Of a stretch of 34,062 nt of DNA, positions 33,337 to 34,062 are shown piece by piece. Position 1 is the first letter of the stretch. Each line of letters starts with the position of its first letter. The position numbers were made by a program, and so were the translations under genes. Source of the stretch: Gordoniibacillus chartarius. Lineage in GTDB: Bacteria; Bacillota; Bacilli; Paenibacillales; NBRC-103111. The DNA lies in NCBI RefSeq assembly GCF_042432825.1, contig NZ_JBHLWN010000106.1:1-34062 (forward strand), read 5' to 3'. The notes beneath the pieces were generated by a model that worked only from the letters and a program-made list of their open reading frames with translations, was not told the DNA's origin and searched no databases.

Positions 33337-33393
33337 GTGATCTGGTCGACAGCTTCGTATGTTTGATAATTCCAATCGTTTTGCTTGGGATTG

Positions 33394-33423
33394 ATACTAG
33401 CATGGGCGTTGTTGGATCGTCAA
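33394..33423 (-). promoter_or_regulatory. Promoter of the sulfonate-type operon
   Basis: Minus strand: TTGACG (33418-33423), 18-bp spacer, TAGTAT (33394-33399) with an extended -10 TGc. The start near 33387 gives a leader of about 150 nt containing the attenuator-like hairpin. Confidence 0.7.
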
Positions 33424-33504
33424 TGCATTTTGGGCTTATTGTCAAAACAAAATTAAGGGGAATAAATAGGTGGGATTTAGGGGGACCACTCCCGCTATTG
33501 ACTG

Positions 33505-33710
33505 CTTCCGCCGGAATCTATCCGTACCATCGCACCCCGGAGTCCGGGCAGCCCAAGTAACCTTCCTCCCCACGTCATCTACTCCTCTAACGGGACGGAT
33601 CCGCACCATCACACCCCGGAGTCCGGACAGCCCACGCCCATCTGCTCCTCTAGCGGAACGTATCTGCACCATCGCCCCCCGGAGTCCGGGCAGCCCATGT
33701 AACCCTCCAG
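33505..33710. repeat. Three degenerate direct repeats with a palindromic core
   Basis: The core ACCATCGCACCCCGGAGTCC plus GGGCAGCCCA occurs at about 33526, 33605 and 33668, with one to three changes per copy and flanks also partly shared (CTCCTCTAACGGGACG against CTCCTCTAGCGGAACG). In copies 1 and 3 the centre CCCGGA-G-TCCGGG is a perfect palindrome; copy 2 has one change. Spacings of 79 and 63 bp are too irregular for a CRISPR array. Confidence 0.8.
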
Positions 33711-34062
33711 TCACCACCATTTCCCCCTTTACCGAATGTCGCTGCGACACTTTACCCAAAATCGATAAAAAGAATAGCCGCTATACCGGACCCACATCCA
33801 ATCGCGGCACAATCAGCTGCCGCCGCGTTCCCCCAATCCATCGGATGCCGCCAACACCATTTGCTTAGCGGTTTGATAAGTGCTTATTTGCTTCAATCAG
33901 CACATATGGCGGGATATAGCGGATTTTGAGGTACTAATTTTCCGCGACGAAGCGGCAGACAGGGGATGTATGCGCTTCCACGAAAAAATAGAACCTCGGC
34001 AATCACTGGCATTGCATAAAAGTTATCACGAAAAACCCACATTAAATATTTACTAATAATGT
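33711..34062. other. Non-coding right end of the window
   Basis: I see no gene I can support here. Open frames through 33442-33868 on both strands are low-complexity products of the repeats and lack ribosome binding sites. TAGCGG or its complement recurs at about 33651, 33774, 33869 and 33916, which may be remains of a dispersed intergenic repeat. The last 60 bases are AT-rich. Confidence 0.5.

Noticed and set aside
33236..33390. A SAM riboswitch (S-box) or T-box controlling the sulfonate-type operon
   Set aside because: The GATGAAACCCGGCAACC-type S-box core and the AGGGTGGNACCGCG T-box core were looked for by eye on the minus strand and are absent.
33505..33710. A short CRISPR array
   Set aside because: Only three degenerate copies, unequal spacers of 79 and 63 bp periodicity, partly shared flanks and no cas genes.
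33442..33868. Open frames of 105 and 132 codons on both strands in the right intergenic region
   Set aside because: They follow the degenerate repeats, have no ribosome site and no family resemblance.

Overview
The window reads as a chromosome segment of a GC-rich, low-copy-repeat Firmicute, most likely Paenibacillus or a close relative. The reasons are strong AGGAGG-type ribosome binding sites, sigma-A promoters with 17-18 bp spacers, clean intrinsic terminators, a guanine riboswitch, and the gene order MoxR / DUF58 / transglutaminase / guaA / guanine permease, which matches the yeaC-yeaD-yebA-guaA-pbuG order known from Bacillus subtilis. The genus is inferred from gene content, not from a marker gene. 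No phage, transposase, CRISPR array or tRNA was seen.

Layout. 1-294: tandem promoters and leader that look like the start of an rRNA operon running leftwards out of the window. 295-8378 (minus): a guanine permease behind a guanine riboswitch, GMP synthase with its own promoter, and a three-gene operon of MoxR ATPase, DUF58 protein and membrane transglutaminase. 8641-10196: a secreted polysaccharide deacetylase. 10350-10823: a Bcp-type peroxiredoxin. 10933-13597: a three-gene ABC exporter operon. 13778-15146: an LCP cell-wall ligase and, convergent to it, a small helix-hairpin-helix protein. 15480-16826: a glutamate-1-semialdehyde aminomutase. 17280-21815: a very large, divergent glutamate synthase preceded by an unusual leader in which 103 nt contain no G. 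21876-23933: a small acidic protein and a secreted two-part protein. 24009-25727: a sugar-phosphate isomerase-like enzyme divergent from an AraC regulator. 25857-27386: a 14-TM multidrug efflux protein. 27484-28347: an inositol monophosphatase family protein. 28563-33235 (minus): a five-gene sulfonate-type uptake operon. 33236-34062: its leader and promoter, then non-coding DNA with degenerate palindromic repeats.

How the genes work together. Guanine import and GMP synthesis form a purine block, with the permease switched off by guanine. The MoxR/DUF58/transglutaminase operon, the deacetylase and the LCP protein all point to the cell envelope. The right-hand operon joins an SsuABC-like importer to an AprA-like flavoprotein and an AprB-like two-cluster ferredoxin, with no SsuD monooxygenase. 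It is preceded by a promoter and a large terminator hairpin that looks like an attenuator. This operon and the gltB leader are the two parts of the window most likely to hold something not yet described.
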